Counted from the stretch's first letter, positions 6,870-16,043 are shown. The stretch: 17,054 nt of DNA from Archangium sp. (GCA_016793585.1 JAEUJR010000979.1:1-17054), one strand, 5' to 3'. Made by a program: numbers and translations. Notes: a model not told the origin generated them from the sequence alone.

Positions 6870-7532
6870 TCAGCGACGATCTTCGCGGGTCTCGCGGCGG
6901 TCTTCGCGAAGCTCACGGCGATCTTCCCCCTGCTCGACCTTCGTGCGGGCGAGGTCGTTCTTCGCGAGGTTGACGACCTCGGCGTAGAGAGCGCGTTTGC
7001 GGGCGGTCGCTGCTGGGTCGACGAGGCCCTGCAGCGGGGCGAGCTCGCCACGAATGAGGAAGAGGCGGTTGCGGGCGTTACGCTCACGTGCGGCGTCAGA
7101 GCGATCATCCATCGTGTTCACCTTGTCGCGGCCGAGATCTCGCGCGTCGTCGGCGACCACGCCCGGCCGCTTGCCGCGCGCCAGATCGCCGCCGAGCTCA
7201 CGGCGATCACCTCGCACCTCGCGTCGGTCCTGACGAACCTCCTGCTGCGCCTGCGCGGCCTCACGATTCGCCTCGACGGCTTCCTTCGCGAGGTAGTTCT
7301 GGAACTGGGCGTCGACCGCCTTGATGCCCACCGCGTCGTTCTTCGACAGGGCCAGGTCGTACTGGGCGAGCAACGCGTTGACGTCGCCCAGATCCTTCGC
7401 GTCGTTCACCAGCTGACGGCGGTCCTGCCGCAGGTCCTGCCGGTCGTTCGCACGCTCCACCCGGTTTCGAACTGGCTGCGCCGTCGCACAGGCGGCCAAC
7501 CCAACCACCAGCAATCCCAGAACCTTCTTCAT
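6870..7532 (-). CDS. lipoprotein with repeated Asp-Arg-Arg motifs
   Basis: The 220-residue product starts with a lipoprotein signal peptide: MKKVLGLLVVGLAAC, lipobox LAAC with Cys15 as the lipidation site. The mature part is highly charged, predicted helical and marked by recurring DRR/DR motifs: near residues 30-40 (DRQDLRQDRRQL), about 99-113 (VRQDRREVRGDRREL) and at the very C-terminus (EDRRELREDRRETREDRR). Between them are ordinary helical stretches (DVNALLAQYDLAL, NRLFLIRGELAPLQGL). No enzyme motif is visible and I do not recognise a named family; similar Arg/Asp-rich periplasmic lipoproteins are, to my recollection, common in myxobacteria. A strong AGGAGG lies 7 nt before the ATG. The stop abuts the TolC stop. 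Confidence 0.8.
   Translation of the reverse strand: MKKVLGLLVVGLAACATAQPVRNRVERANDRQDLRQDRRQLVNDAKDLGDVNALLAQYDLALSKNDAVGIKAVDAQFQNYLAKEAVEANREAAQAQQEVRQDRREVRGDRRELGGDLARGKRPGVVADDARDLGRDKVNTMDDRSDAARERNARNRLFLIRGELAPLQGLVDPAATARKRALYAEVVNLAKNDLARTKVEQGEDRRELREDRRETREDRR
6873..6923 (-). repeat. C-terminal Asp-Arg-Arg tandem repeat
   Basis: The last 17 codons of the lipoprotein gene encode three consecutive copies of a heptad-like unit, DRRELRE / DRRETRE / DRR. At DNA level this is a short imperfect tandem repeat of a roughly 21-base unit rich in TTCGCG and CGATCTTC on the + strand. Related units occur further upstream in the gene. Confidence 0.7.
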
Positions 7533-7539
7533 GTGTGTG

Positions 7540-7545
7540 CCTCCT
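7540..7545 (-). promoter_or_regulatory. strong Shine-Dalgarno AGGAGG for the DRR lipoprotein
   Basis: AGGAGG on the - strand lies 7 nt before the ATG at 7530-7532. It is the best ribosome-binding site on the - strand in this window, in contrast to the weak or absent sites of the adjacent cyclase and kinase genes, and suggests the lipoprotein is made in larger amounts. Confidence 0.8.
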
Positions 7546-7582
7546 GAATGACTTCAACCCGGGACTCGACCAGAGGTTGCGC

Positions 7583-8566
7583 TCACCGTCGTCTGGCCAT
7601 CGTCGTCAGCCGGTCGAGCTCGCCGTGGACCTCGAGACCGCCGACTGCGCCGGTTTCTTCAAACACGGTGCCGCCCTTCACCTTCGAGAGCCGCACATGC
7701 ACGTTGGCATCGAGCGACTCTTCGACGCGCTTGTGCATCTCGGTGCGTACGGGGGCGAGCAACAACCCGCCGCCGGTGCGCGCGGTCTCGACCTCGAGCC
7801 GGTGCTCGTCGTCTGCGAACGCCATGCGCACGGTGGTGTCGTCGATGTCGAGCCGCTCGATGCGGGCGCCCGTGTAGGTCGCGAAGCGGTACAGGCGGCC
7901 CTGCTGCCAGAAGCCCGCGATGAAGCCGGGGAAGCTGGTGGTGAGCCAGGGAATGATCGCGGCAGACGCGACGAGTGACGTCTGCGGCGTCGTGAAGTGG
8001 TTCGTCTGCATCCACACGTAGCCGGCGGGGAACGCCTGGCCCCAGTCCTTCTCCATGTAGCCGACGCCACCATCGAACGAGACCTCGCGCCCCTCGACCG
8101 TGAGCGCGCCAGTGAGCGTGTGAAAGAAGCTCACCACGCCGTGGTAGCACTCCATGAAGGGCACGTAGGCATACCAGCCCATGATGCCCGGAGACGTCAG
8201 CGTCACCGGCCAGGGGCTGAACGCCGAGAACTGCAACGTGCCCTGCAGCGGGCCGTCTTTGAGCGCCAGCGTGAGCCCCTTCGGAGAGAACGTGTTCGGC
8301 CCGACGCGCACGTCGAACTCGCCCGCCCTGGCCTCGAACTCGTTCACCTCATACCGGCAGAACCAGCTGCGCTTCGTCGCGCCGTCGAGCACCTGCACGA
8401 ACGACTCTCCGCCGCCCTTCGGGCCGAGGAACAGCCCGGGGATCACCGCCCAGCGTTGCGAACGATCGGCCGAGACGAGCTTGACGTACCAGCCCTCGAA
8501 GAAGCGGCGCGTCTTGCCGTGGCCGTGAAAGCCTTCTGGGTGGAGGATCGAGGAGAAGAGGCCCAT
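7583..8566 (-). CDS. tocopherol-cyclase-like protein
   Basis: The 327-residue product matches the tocopherol cyclase (VTE1-like) family over its whole length. It has FFEGWYVKL (residues 22-30) near the N-terminus, WYAYVPFMECYHGVVS (131-146) and the hallmark YMEKDWGQAFPAGYVWMQTN starting at 170. In plants and cyanobacteria the family closes the chromanol ring of tocopherols on a prenylated hydroquinone; bacterial relatives outside phototrophs have no established substrate, and no other tocopherol-pathway gene is seen here. The protein has no signal peptide. It starts 12 nt after the stop of the kinase-like gene on the same strand, so it probably shares a transcript with the RNA ligase and kinase. 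That is an odd pairing with no obvious biochemical link. Confidence 0.88.
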   Translation of the reverse strand: MGLFSSILHPEGFHGHGKTRRFFEGWYVKLVSADRSQRWAVIPGLFLGPKGGGESFVQVLDGATKRSWFCRYEVNEFEARAGEFDVRVGPNTFSPKGLTLALKDGPLQGTLQFSAFSPWPVTLTSPGIMGWYAYVPFMECYHGVVSFFHTLTGALTVEGREVSFDGGVGYMEKDWGQAFPAGYVWMQTNHFTTPQTSLVASAAIIPWLTTSFPGFIAGFWQQGRLYRFATYTGARIERLDIDDTTVRMAFADDEHRLEVETARTGGGLLLAPVRTEMHKRVEESLDANVHVRLSKVKGGTVFEETGAVGGLEVHGELDRLTTMARRR

Positions 8567-8578
8567 GGAGGGCCGACT

Positions 8579-9397
8579 CTAACCGCCGAACGTGACGGGC
8601 TCTGCGTCTTCGAAGAACAGCTCGGCGAACGCCTCTCCAGGCAGCACCGGCTCCCAGCGGGAGAGCATGCGCTCGAGCGCGGCCTCGGGAACGACCGCGT
8701 CGCGGTGTCGGTTCTGAGCCGCCTGAACGCGCGCTGACACCTCGAGCGAGACGAGGGTGACGCGCGCGTCGTTGCGGTGAAGCCAGTCGATCAGAGAGCG
8801 GCGCTCACGCCCGCGCAGCAACGTCGAGTTCCACGCGAACGATTGTCGCGCCACCAGGTGCTGCTTCATGCGCTCGAACGACGCCCTGCGCAGGCGCTCC
8901 TCTTCTTCTCCGTGCGCGATCGAGAGCTCTGCTCGAAGCGCATCGAGCGAGATGGTGGGCACCTCGGGGCGGTTCCTGCGCAGCCAGGTGTCTTTCCCCG
9001 CGCCGGGCAGCCCCGACATGACGACCACGTCGATGGAGCCGCGCACCGCCTCACGCTCGACGAAACAGTCGAACCAACAGCCACGCCGCTGTGCCTCTTC
9101 GCGAGCGGAAGCCGAGAGTGGAGACACGGCGTCGATGATCTGCGCGGGCACGATGCGCGCCGCCTCGGGGTACGACGAGAACGCGAGCGCGATGGTCTTC
9201 TCCCGATGAACGAAGGGCACGCCGGCGCGCCAGAGCGCGACCCGAAGCGCCAACACCCGGCCGGAGCTTCGGGCCGCCTCGACGGAAGGCCACGTGGACC
9301 TCACGCGCTGCGCCACGTCGAGCGCCCACACGTTGCTGGCCACACCGCTCCAGGCCGGGAGCGGCGGCAGCCGACGCACCGACGGCGCGGCGTTCAT
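8579..9397 (-). CDS. P-loop kinase, polynucleotide 5'-kinase-like (RNA repair)
   Basis: The 272-residue protein has an alpha-helical N-terminal part (about 1-118) and a C-terminal P-loop kinase (about 120-272). Walker A is GLPGAGKDT (129-137), preceded by the strand IDVVVMS. Next come ISLDALRAEL, fitting the substrate-binding Asp-x-x-Arg of T4-Pnkp-type kinases, NSTLLRGRERRSLIDWL, and the lid-like QAAQNRHRDAVVPEAALERM with several Arg. This family phosphorylates RNA 5'-OH ends for ligation. The N-terminal part sits where related repair proteins, as I recall them, carry an HD phosphohydrolase domain, but I see no His-Asp pair; WRAG stands at the likely position. The ATG at 9395-9397 overlaps the RNA ligase stop by 4 nt. 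A longer in-frame reading back to 9985 lies inside the ligase gene and is not real. Confidence 0.82.
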   Translation of the reverse strand: MNAAPSVRRLPPLPAWSGVASNVWALDVAQRVRSTWPSVEAARSSGRVLALRVALWRAGVPFVHREKTIALAFSSYPEAARIVPAQIIDAVSPLSASAREEAQRRGCWFDCFVEREAVRGSIDVVVMSGLPGAGKDTWLRRNRPEVPTISLDALRAELSIAHGEEEERLRRASFERMKQHLVARQSFAWNSTLLRGRERRSLIDWLHRNDARVTLVSLEVSARVQAAQNRHRDAVVPEAALERMLSRWEPVLPGEAFAELFFEDAEPVTFGG

Positions 9398-10167
9398 GGC
9401 CTGACACCTGCGAGCAGGTTCTGAACCAACGGCCGTGACGCCCAGTGCGTTCCCGACGAGGCGATCGTCTGCCGAAACCCGGGCCGCACGTACTTGCAGC
9501 GGCTGACGAACCGGCCGTCGCGCTCGAGGCGAAAGCAGAGCCCCTCCATCTGGCCGTTCAGCTGGGTCTGCGCGCGCTCCTTCTCGAGCACGAGGCCACG
9601 ACTGGCGATAAGCGCCTCGAAGCTGTCGGCAAGAGACGGCGACGCGAACTGGCTGCGGCCAAGCAGCGCCTCGACCTCGGGCAGCGCTCGCCCCTTGCCA
9701 CGCCAGACGACCGGCGCCTCGCTCAGGCCGAGGCCGTCGAGCAGCTCGCTGCGCTCGGCGGTCGAGAGGAATCGGGCCCCCTCGATCTCCAGCGCGTCGA
9801 AGACGAAGAAGTACGCCGGCAGCGAGTCGTAGAAGACGGTGTGCCGCGCGAAGAGCCACTCGCCGTACACGACGAAGCGCGTGCCGAGCCGTTCGAAGAG
9901 CCCCACCGCGTTCGCTGCGATCTGCGCCTTGAGCCGATCGAACCAGGGCTCGGCGCCGATGAAGTGCGAGCGGCTGAAGAGCCACGCCTTGCCGTGGTCG
10001 TCGAAGCGCAGGCCGATGTTGATGCCGTCGAGCTTCTCGGTGACGACGACGTCGCCCTCGAGCGCGCGCCGGTGCATGCGCGGCACGTCGTCATCGCCGG
10101 GCTGCAGCTCCGAGCCCTCGAGGTGGGGCGTTCGCGGGAACTTCACGATGTCGACCGGCGCGCGCAT
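9394..10167 (-). CDS. ATP-dependent RNA ligase family protein
   Basis: The 257-residue product carries the nucleotidyltransferase motifs of RNA ligases. Motif I is EKLDGIN with Lys45 as the AMP-accepting residue. There are a GEWLFARHTVFYD stretch, motif III YFFVFDALE, motif IV MEGLCFRLE (Glu208) and motif V CKYVRPGF (Lys225). The opening KFPRTPHLEGS followed by an Asp triplet is a signature of the bacterial/phage RNA ligases related to the Deinococcus DRB0094 type. The enzyme would adenylate itself, transfer AMP to an RNA 5'-phosphate and seal it to a 3'-OH. It is the first gene of a - strand operon with the kinase that would supply its 5'-phosphate substrate. TGAGGG lies 7 nt before the ATG at 10165-10167. 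It diverges from the repair fusion gene across about 70 bases. Confidence 0.92.
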   Translation of the reverse strand: MRAPVDIVKFPRTPHLEGSELQPGDDDVPRMHRRALEGDVVVTEKLDGINIGLRFDDHGKAWLFSRSHFIGAEPWFDRLKAQIAANAVGLFERLGTRFVVYGEWLFARHTVFYDSLPAYFFVFDALEIEGARFLSTAERSELLDGLGLSEAPVVWRGKGRALPEVEALLGRSQFASPSLADSFEALIASRGLVLEKERAQTQLNGQMEGLCFRLERDGRFVSRCKYVRPGFRQTIASSGTHWASRPLVQNLLAGVRP

Positions 10168-10238
10168 GGCGAGGCCCTCAGCATGGTCGCTCTGTGCGGG
10201 TTCAGGAAACGGCTCCTGCTACCGTCCTCGAGCGCGTC

Positions 10239-12836
10239 ATGGGCAGGGACACCGACAGACGCCCGTTTCCTGACGGGCAGAGCGTGTACCACCAGCTCCG
10301 GTGGGACCCGCGCTTCGACGCCGACGCGTGCGAGATCGTGCTCGCCGATCGCCCTGCCGGGACGAAGGTGATCGCCTTTCGTGACTACCTGCCGAACGGC
10401 CCGATTCCGTGGCACCGCATCGTCGGCTTCCGGTACCGCGGAGCCGTGCTGTGGGATCGCGCCGAGCGCGTCGATCGCCGTGACGAGGCGCTCCAGGGAA
10501 TGCTCGGCGATCGCACCGTCGAGGTGTCAGTCGAGCTGCTCGAGGAGCGCGAGACCATCGTCCTCCGAGCACACGCGCCCGCGCCGCTCCAGGCCGCGCC
10601 CACCATCGTCACCTGGAACGTGTTGAGCGACGCGTGGGACTCCGAGCTGCTCGACCACCCTGCGCGCTGGGCCCGGCTCATCGATGAGACGCTCGCGGCG
10701 AAGCCCGACCTCGTGGTCTTCACCGAGTCGACCAACCACTTCTTCGCCCAGCTCTCGGCGCACCCCTCGCTTCGGGAGCACTTCACGATCGTCTCCAGCG
10801 AGCATTCCGACGTGGTGCTGCTGTCGAGGGCGACGCCGACGAGAACGGCGAGCCTCGAGTTCGCGCCCGGCCGTGAGGCGTTGGTGTGCTGGTTCGACGA
10901 TCTCGTCTTCGCTGGCCTGCACCTGCCCAGCGATCGTGACGCGAGTCGCCGCGCCGAGCGCGAACGTGACCTGAGCCGGCTGACCGCCACGCTGACGAGC
11001 TCGGCGCCGCTGATCGTCGCCGGAGACTTCAACGCGCAAGAAGACGAGCTGAACCCGCTCCTGACGCGGCTGCACGGCCTCGACGTGTGGCCGGCCCTGT
11101 TTCGTGACGTGCCTGGCCTGACGTACGACGTCGAGAAGAACCCGATCGCCGGAGCGTTGACCAAGCGTGGCCGCTCGAGCCGCCTCGACCGCATCGTCTG
11201 TTTCGGTGAACGCCTCGACGCACAGACCGCCGAGCTGCTCGGCACCGGCTCGGCGCACACGTCAGATCACTTCGGCCTGCGAGCCGTGCTTCGCCCGCGC
11301 ACGAGCGAACGCACCTCGCATCGCGCTGCGGTGGTGCTCCTGCCGCCGGTCGAGCACTGGGGAGCGCTGCAGCGACTGCGAGCGCGTCACGACCCCCGCT
11401 TCGATCGCTGGCCTCCGCACGTGTCGCTCCTCTACGGCTTCGTCGAACCCGCAGAGCTGCCACTGGCCCTGCCCCGCCTGACCGAACTCGCCAGGGCGTC
11501 GAAGCCCTTCAGCGTTCGGTTCGATCGCCTCGTCACCTTCGAGCACGAAGCGAGCACCACGGTCGCGCTCGCGCCATCACGCCCCGAAGACATCACGGCG
11601 CTTCAGTCACGGCTCGTCGCCGCGTTCCCCTTCTGCACCGAGCAGAACCGTGGCGAGGGCGCGACGTTCACGCCGCATCTGACGATCGCGCGGCTCGACT
11701 CGGGCGACACGAAGACGCTCACCTCGCTCAAGCACGAGCTGCGCGCGCTCCAGCTCGAGTGGGCGGCGAACGCCATCGTCGTGCTCGAGCGGCCAGCCGA
11801 CGTATTTCACGTTCACGCCGAGGTGGAGTTCGTGCACGGCTCCGTTCGGCGTGAGCGTCTGGCGCCTGCGCGGCCCGAGGAGCCCGAGCCCGAGCTGCGC
11901 GCGGTCGTGAACGAGACGCTCGAGACCCTGCAGCTCGAGGCCACCGTCGAAACGTTCGGCTCACGAGCCTGGGCGCCGCAGCTCGCGGGGCGCGATCTCG
12001 ATCTGCTGGTGACCATCGACGGCAGCAGCTCGACCTTCCTCGATTCGCTCGAGGAGCGGCTGCCCGAGGGCCGGCGCATCTCGCGGCGGGTGCTTCGTGG
12101 AGCGCGCTTCGACGTCATCGCCATCGAGCGGGGCGCAGACGACGAGGAGTCACGTCGCTTCGCGCTGGGCGTGGAGGACGCCAGGGCGCTGCGCGCGGCG
12201 CTCGAACGGCACGGCCGCGCCGCGGTCTTCGACACCCTCATTCCCGAAGTGCGTGCGTGGAGCCGTCAGCACGCCCTCGAGGGCAACGCGTTCGGCTACT
12301 TCGGTGGCATCGGCTGGGCGGTGCTGCTCGCGTCGCCGTTGCTCCACGACGCCGGGCTCTGCACGGTGAACGCGCGCGGCTTCCCGGCGTGGCTCGAGTG
12401 GCTCAAGTCACTCCCCGAAGACGCACTCATCGGGCTCCACCACGCGCCGCGGTTCGAGGCGTCGGGCTTCACCCTGCTCAGCCCCGCGAAGCCGTGGCGA
12501 CCGATCACCCGCGCGCTCATTCCTTCGACCAGGGCCGCGCTCTTCGAGGCCTTTCGTGGAGCGCCGCGGGCACCGAACGCCTGGCTGACGGTTCGAGGTC
12601 CGCTCGGGCAACGGGGCGCGTGGCTTCAGCGATGTCTGTCGATCTTCTCGGCCCTCGACCGTGAGCTCGGCCCCGTGCTGCGCGTTCGCGGAGAGGAGCC
12701 CGCGCTCGACGCTGAGCAGTTCACCTCGCGCATCGGGCTGGTGACCACCGACACCGCCAAGGTGCAGCAAGCGTTCAACGCGCAGGCGAAGCGGCTCGAC
12801 CTGACCGGCGTGCGGGCCTTCGTCACGCCGGCCTGA
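10239..12836 (+). CDS. RNA-repair fusion: MJ1316 + EEP nuclease + 2H phosphoesterase + poly(A) polymerase
   Basis: The 865-residue protein joins four domains. (1) Residues 12-85: MJ1316/DUF504 RNA cyclic-end recognition (VYHQLRWDPRFD, then GPIPWHRIVGFRYRG). (2) 122-350: endonuclease/exonuclease/phosphatase fold with TWNV (Asn127), VVFTEST, VAGDFNA and SDHFGL. (3) 361-535: 2H phosphoesterase (LigT/2'-5' ligase-like) with H394-V-S and H480-L-T. (4) About 555-865: nucleotidyltransferase with GS at 574-575, the metal-binding D586-L-D588 and Asp625, then GNAFGYFGGIGWAVLLAS, which closely resembles the central domain of eukaryotic poly(A) polymerases. All catalytic residues I can name are present. 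Together they suggest recognition and trimming of 2',3'-cyclic or 2'-phosphate RNA ends and re-addition of 3' nucleotides. I chose the ATG at 10239; a GTG at 10194 would add 15 unremarkable residues and leave only 26 bases to the divergent ligase gene. No clear Shine-Dalgarno is visible. Confidence 0.9.
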   Translation: MGRDTDRRPFPDGQSVYHQLRWDPRFDADACEIVLADRPAGTKVIAFRDYLPNGPIPWHRIVGFRYRGAVLWDRAERVDRRDEALQGMLGDRTVEVSVELLEERETIVLRAHAPAPLQAAPTIVTWNVLSDAWDSELLDHPARWARLIDETLAAKPDLVVFTESTNHFFAQLSAHPSLREHFTIVSSEHSDVVLLSRATPTRTASLEFAPGREALVCWFDDLVFAGLHLPSDRDASRRAERERDLSRLTATLTSSAPLIVAGDFNAQEDELNPLLTRLHGLDVWPALFRDVPGLTYDVEKNPIAGALTKRGRSSRLDRIVCFGERLDAQTAELLGTGSAHTSDHFGLRAVLRPRTSERTSHRAAVVLLPPVEHWGALQRLRARHDPRFDRWPPHVSLLYGFVEPAELPLALPRLTELARASKPFSVRFDRLVTFEHEASTTVALAPSRPEDITALQSRLVAAFPFCTEQNRGEGATFTPHLTIARLDSGDTKTLTSLKHELRALQLEWAANAIVVLERPADVFHVHAEVEFVHGSVRRERLAPARPEEPEPELRAVVNETLETLQLEATVETFGSRAWAPQLAGRDLDLLVTIDGSSSTFLDSLEERLPEGRRISRRVLRGARFDVIAIERGADDEESRRFALGVEDARALRAALERHGRAAVFDTLIPEVRAWSRQHALEGNAFGYFGGIGWAVLLASPLLHDAGLCTVNARGFPAWLEWLKSLPEDALIGLHHAPRFEASGFTLLSPAKPWRPITRALIPSTRAALFEAFRGAPRAPNAWLTVRGPLGQRGAWLQRCLSIFSALDRELGPVLRVRGEEPALDAEQFTSRIGLVTTDTAKVQQAFNAQAKRLDLTGVRAFVTPA

Positions 12837-13994
12837 TCACGGGCCGCAACTGCGCACGCAGGCGTTGTTCACACAGCGCATCGGGGCCGGCATTCCGTTG
12901 GGGCACGGGAGCGGCGGCAACTCCGTGCCACCCGCCGGGCAGTCGAGGTCGTTCACGCAGGCGCCGATCTTGGTGCAGCGGAAGAGGTTTCCGTCGCACT
13001 CGGGGCACGCGTCGCGGCAGTACGTGCCAGCTGCACAACCGGGCCCGGTCGACGTGCACGACAGCCCTTCGCCCCGCACGCACGCGCCGTCGTGAATCAC
13101 CGTCGCGCCAGCCGTCGTCGCCTGGCACCGGTTCTGGAACGTGCGGGCGTCTCCACGGTTCAGCTGCGCACAGACGGGCGCCACGACCGCCGGGCACACG
13201 CCACACGGAACGCAGCGAATGTCGAGCATGCACCCCGTCTCGGGGTTTGGCGCAGGAGGGCTGATGCACGTGCCCTGCATGCAGAGCGGCGGCGACAGGA
13301 GCGGGCAGCTGTTGCAGCAGTTGCCCGTGCCGCAGAAGGTCGTGCCGAGGTTGCAGTCGAGGGCAGTCGAACACGCCGGCGCAGGGCCACACAGACGACC
13401 GCACGCGGGGTCCTGCGCGTCGATGAGGCCGTTGCAGTTGTCGTCGCGCCCGTTGCTGCAGTTCTCTGGCGCGCCCGGGAAGATCGTCGCGTCGAACGGC
13501 GCACAATCGCCGCCGGGAATGCCCTGACACTGCTGCGGCAGGTAGCCGTCACCGTCGAGATCGACACACGCGGGTGCTTCACAGTGCGACTGCGGGCAGG
13601 GGCACGTCAGACAGACCTGGGTGAGCCCCACACACTGCGCGCCACGCGGGCACGGCTTCGTCGCAGAGCAGCCCTCGGCGCACGCGCTGAAGCTGCCGCA
13701 GTCGTAGCAGAGCTCACCGGCCCCGCACTGCGCGTCAGTTCGACAGCTGGCCGTGCCGCCGCCCGCCGCACCACCTGCTCGCCCACCGCCGACCGCGCCG
13801 CCGCCTGCTCCGCCGCCAACACCTGTGCCACCACCCACCACGCCGCCTGCCGTGCTGCCACCCGCGGTGGCACCACCGGCCGAGCCGCCCCCGACGCCGG
13901 TGCCACCGCCACCTCCGCCGCCGTCACGCCCTTCGTCGACGGGAGCAAAGCAGGCCGAGATCAAGATGGCAGAGGCGAGGAGCGCAGGACGCAT
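12837..13994 (-). CDS. Cys-rich lipoprotein with Gly-rich tether, MopE-like and Kazal-like modules
   Basis: The 385-residue product begins with a lipoprotein signal (lipobox ISAC, Cys15), then a Gly/Ala/Thr/Val tether (about 25-80), then a Cys-rich region to the end. Within it, residues about 145-193 (DLDGDGY ... GGDC ... IFPGAPENC ... DDNCNGLID) fit the MopE-type metal-binding repeat. A segment near residues 260-305 (VAPVCAQLNRG, TFQNRCQATTAG, ending DGACV) resembles a Kazal/follistatin module. Other Cys clusters (CRTDAQCGAGELCYDCG; LSCTSTGPGCAAGTYC) look like the dickkopf/EGF-like Cys motifs common in myxobacterial surface proteins. It is likely an outer-membrane surface lipoprotein stabilised by disulfides, of unknown role. 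The ATG is at 13992-13994 and the TGA stop abuts the stop of the fusion gene. Confidence 0.82.
   Translation of the reverse strand: MRPALLASAILISACFAPVDEGRDGGGGGGGTGVGGGSAGGATAGGSTAGGVVGGGTGVGGGAGGGAVGGGRAGGAAGGGTASCRTDAQCGAGELCYDCGSFSACAEGCSATKPCPRGAQCVGLTQVCLTCPCPQSHCEAPACVDLDGDGYLPQQCQGIPGGDCAPFDATIFPGAPENCSNGRDDNCNGLIDAQDPACGRLCGPAPACSTALDCNLGTTFCGTGNCCNSCPLLSPPLCMQGTCISPPAPNPETGCMLDIRCVPCGVCPAVVAPVCAQLNRGDARTFQNRCQATTAGATVIHDGACVRGEGLSCTSTGPGCAAGTYCRDACPECDGNLFRCTKIGACVNDLDCPAGGTELPPLPCPNGMPAPMRCVNNACVRSCGP
13755..13922 (-). repeat. low-complexity Gly/Ala tract in the lipoprotein gene
   Basis: About 56 codons encode runs of two to seven Gly separated by Ala, Thr, Ser, Val or Arg (units such as GGGTGVGGG, which occurs twice). 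The coding strand is correspondingly G-rich with many GGTGG and GGCGG runs, so it is prone to slippage and possibly to G-quadruplex formation. At protein level it is a flexible tether between the lipid anchor and the Cys-rich domain. Confidence 0.85.
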
Positions 13995-14129
13995 GAACCG
14001 GCGCGGAGCACACCTCGTGCCGAAGCACAGTCATCTCGCCGCGCGGGGTTGGAGCGCTCGCTGCTCGCCTGCTCACGGAATTCTGAGGCCCTTGGAGGAG
14101 CGATCGCGCGTGCTATGCGCAGTCGCGCC
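13995..14129. promoter_or_regulatory. divergent gap between the lipoprotein and the ABC-F gene
   Basis: This 135-base region must hold promoters for both flanking genes, but no convincing -35/-10 pair is visible on either strand. It contains GGAGGAG (14094-14100), which could serve an ATG at 14115 at a long 14-nt spacing. On the - strand it has a small GTGC-TTCG-GCAC hairpin (14017-14028) with a UUCG tetraloop in the lipoprotein leader. Confidence 0.3.

Positions 14130-16043
<1,914 letters not shown>

Noticed and set aside
9398..9985. Long N-terminal extension of the kinase-like gene
   Set aside because: The extension lies entirely within the RNA ligase gene in another frame and is Arg-rich shadow sequence. 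The ATGA overlap at 9394-9397 gives a natural start.
10168..10238. A sigma-54 promoter, as in rtcR-controlled RNA-repair operons, between the ligase and the fusion gene
   Set aside because: The nearest candidate, TGGTCGCTCTGTGC on the + strand, has the wrong GG-to-GC spacing (9 instead of 10) and mismatches most of the consensus.
13092..14129. The open frame extending about 346 codons upstream of the ABC-F gene
   Set aside because: It runs antisense to the Cys-rich lipoprotein gene, is Arg/Ala/Thr-rich without motifs, and the ABC-F family homology begins at the ATG at 14130.
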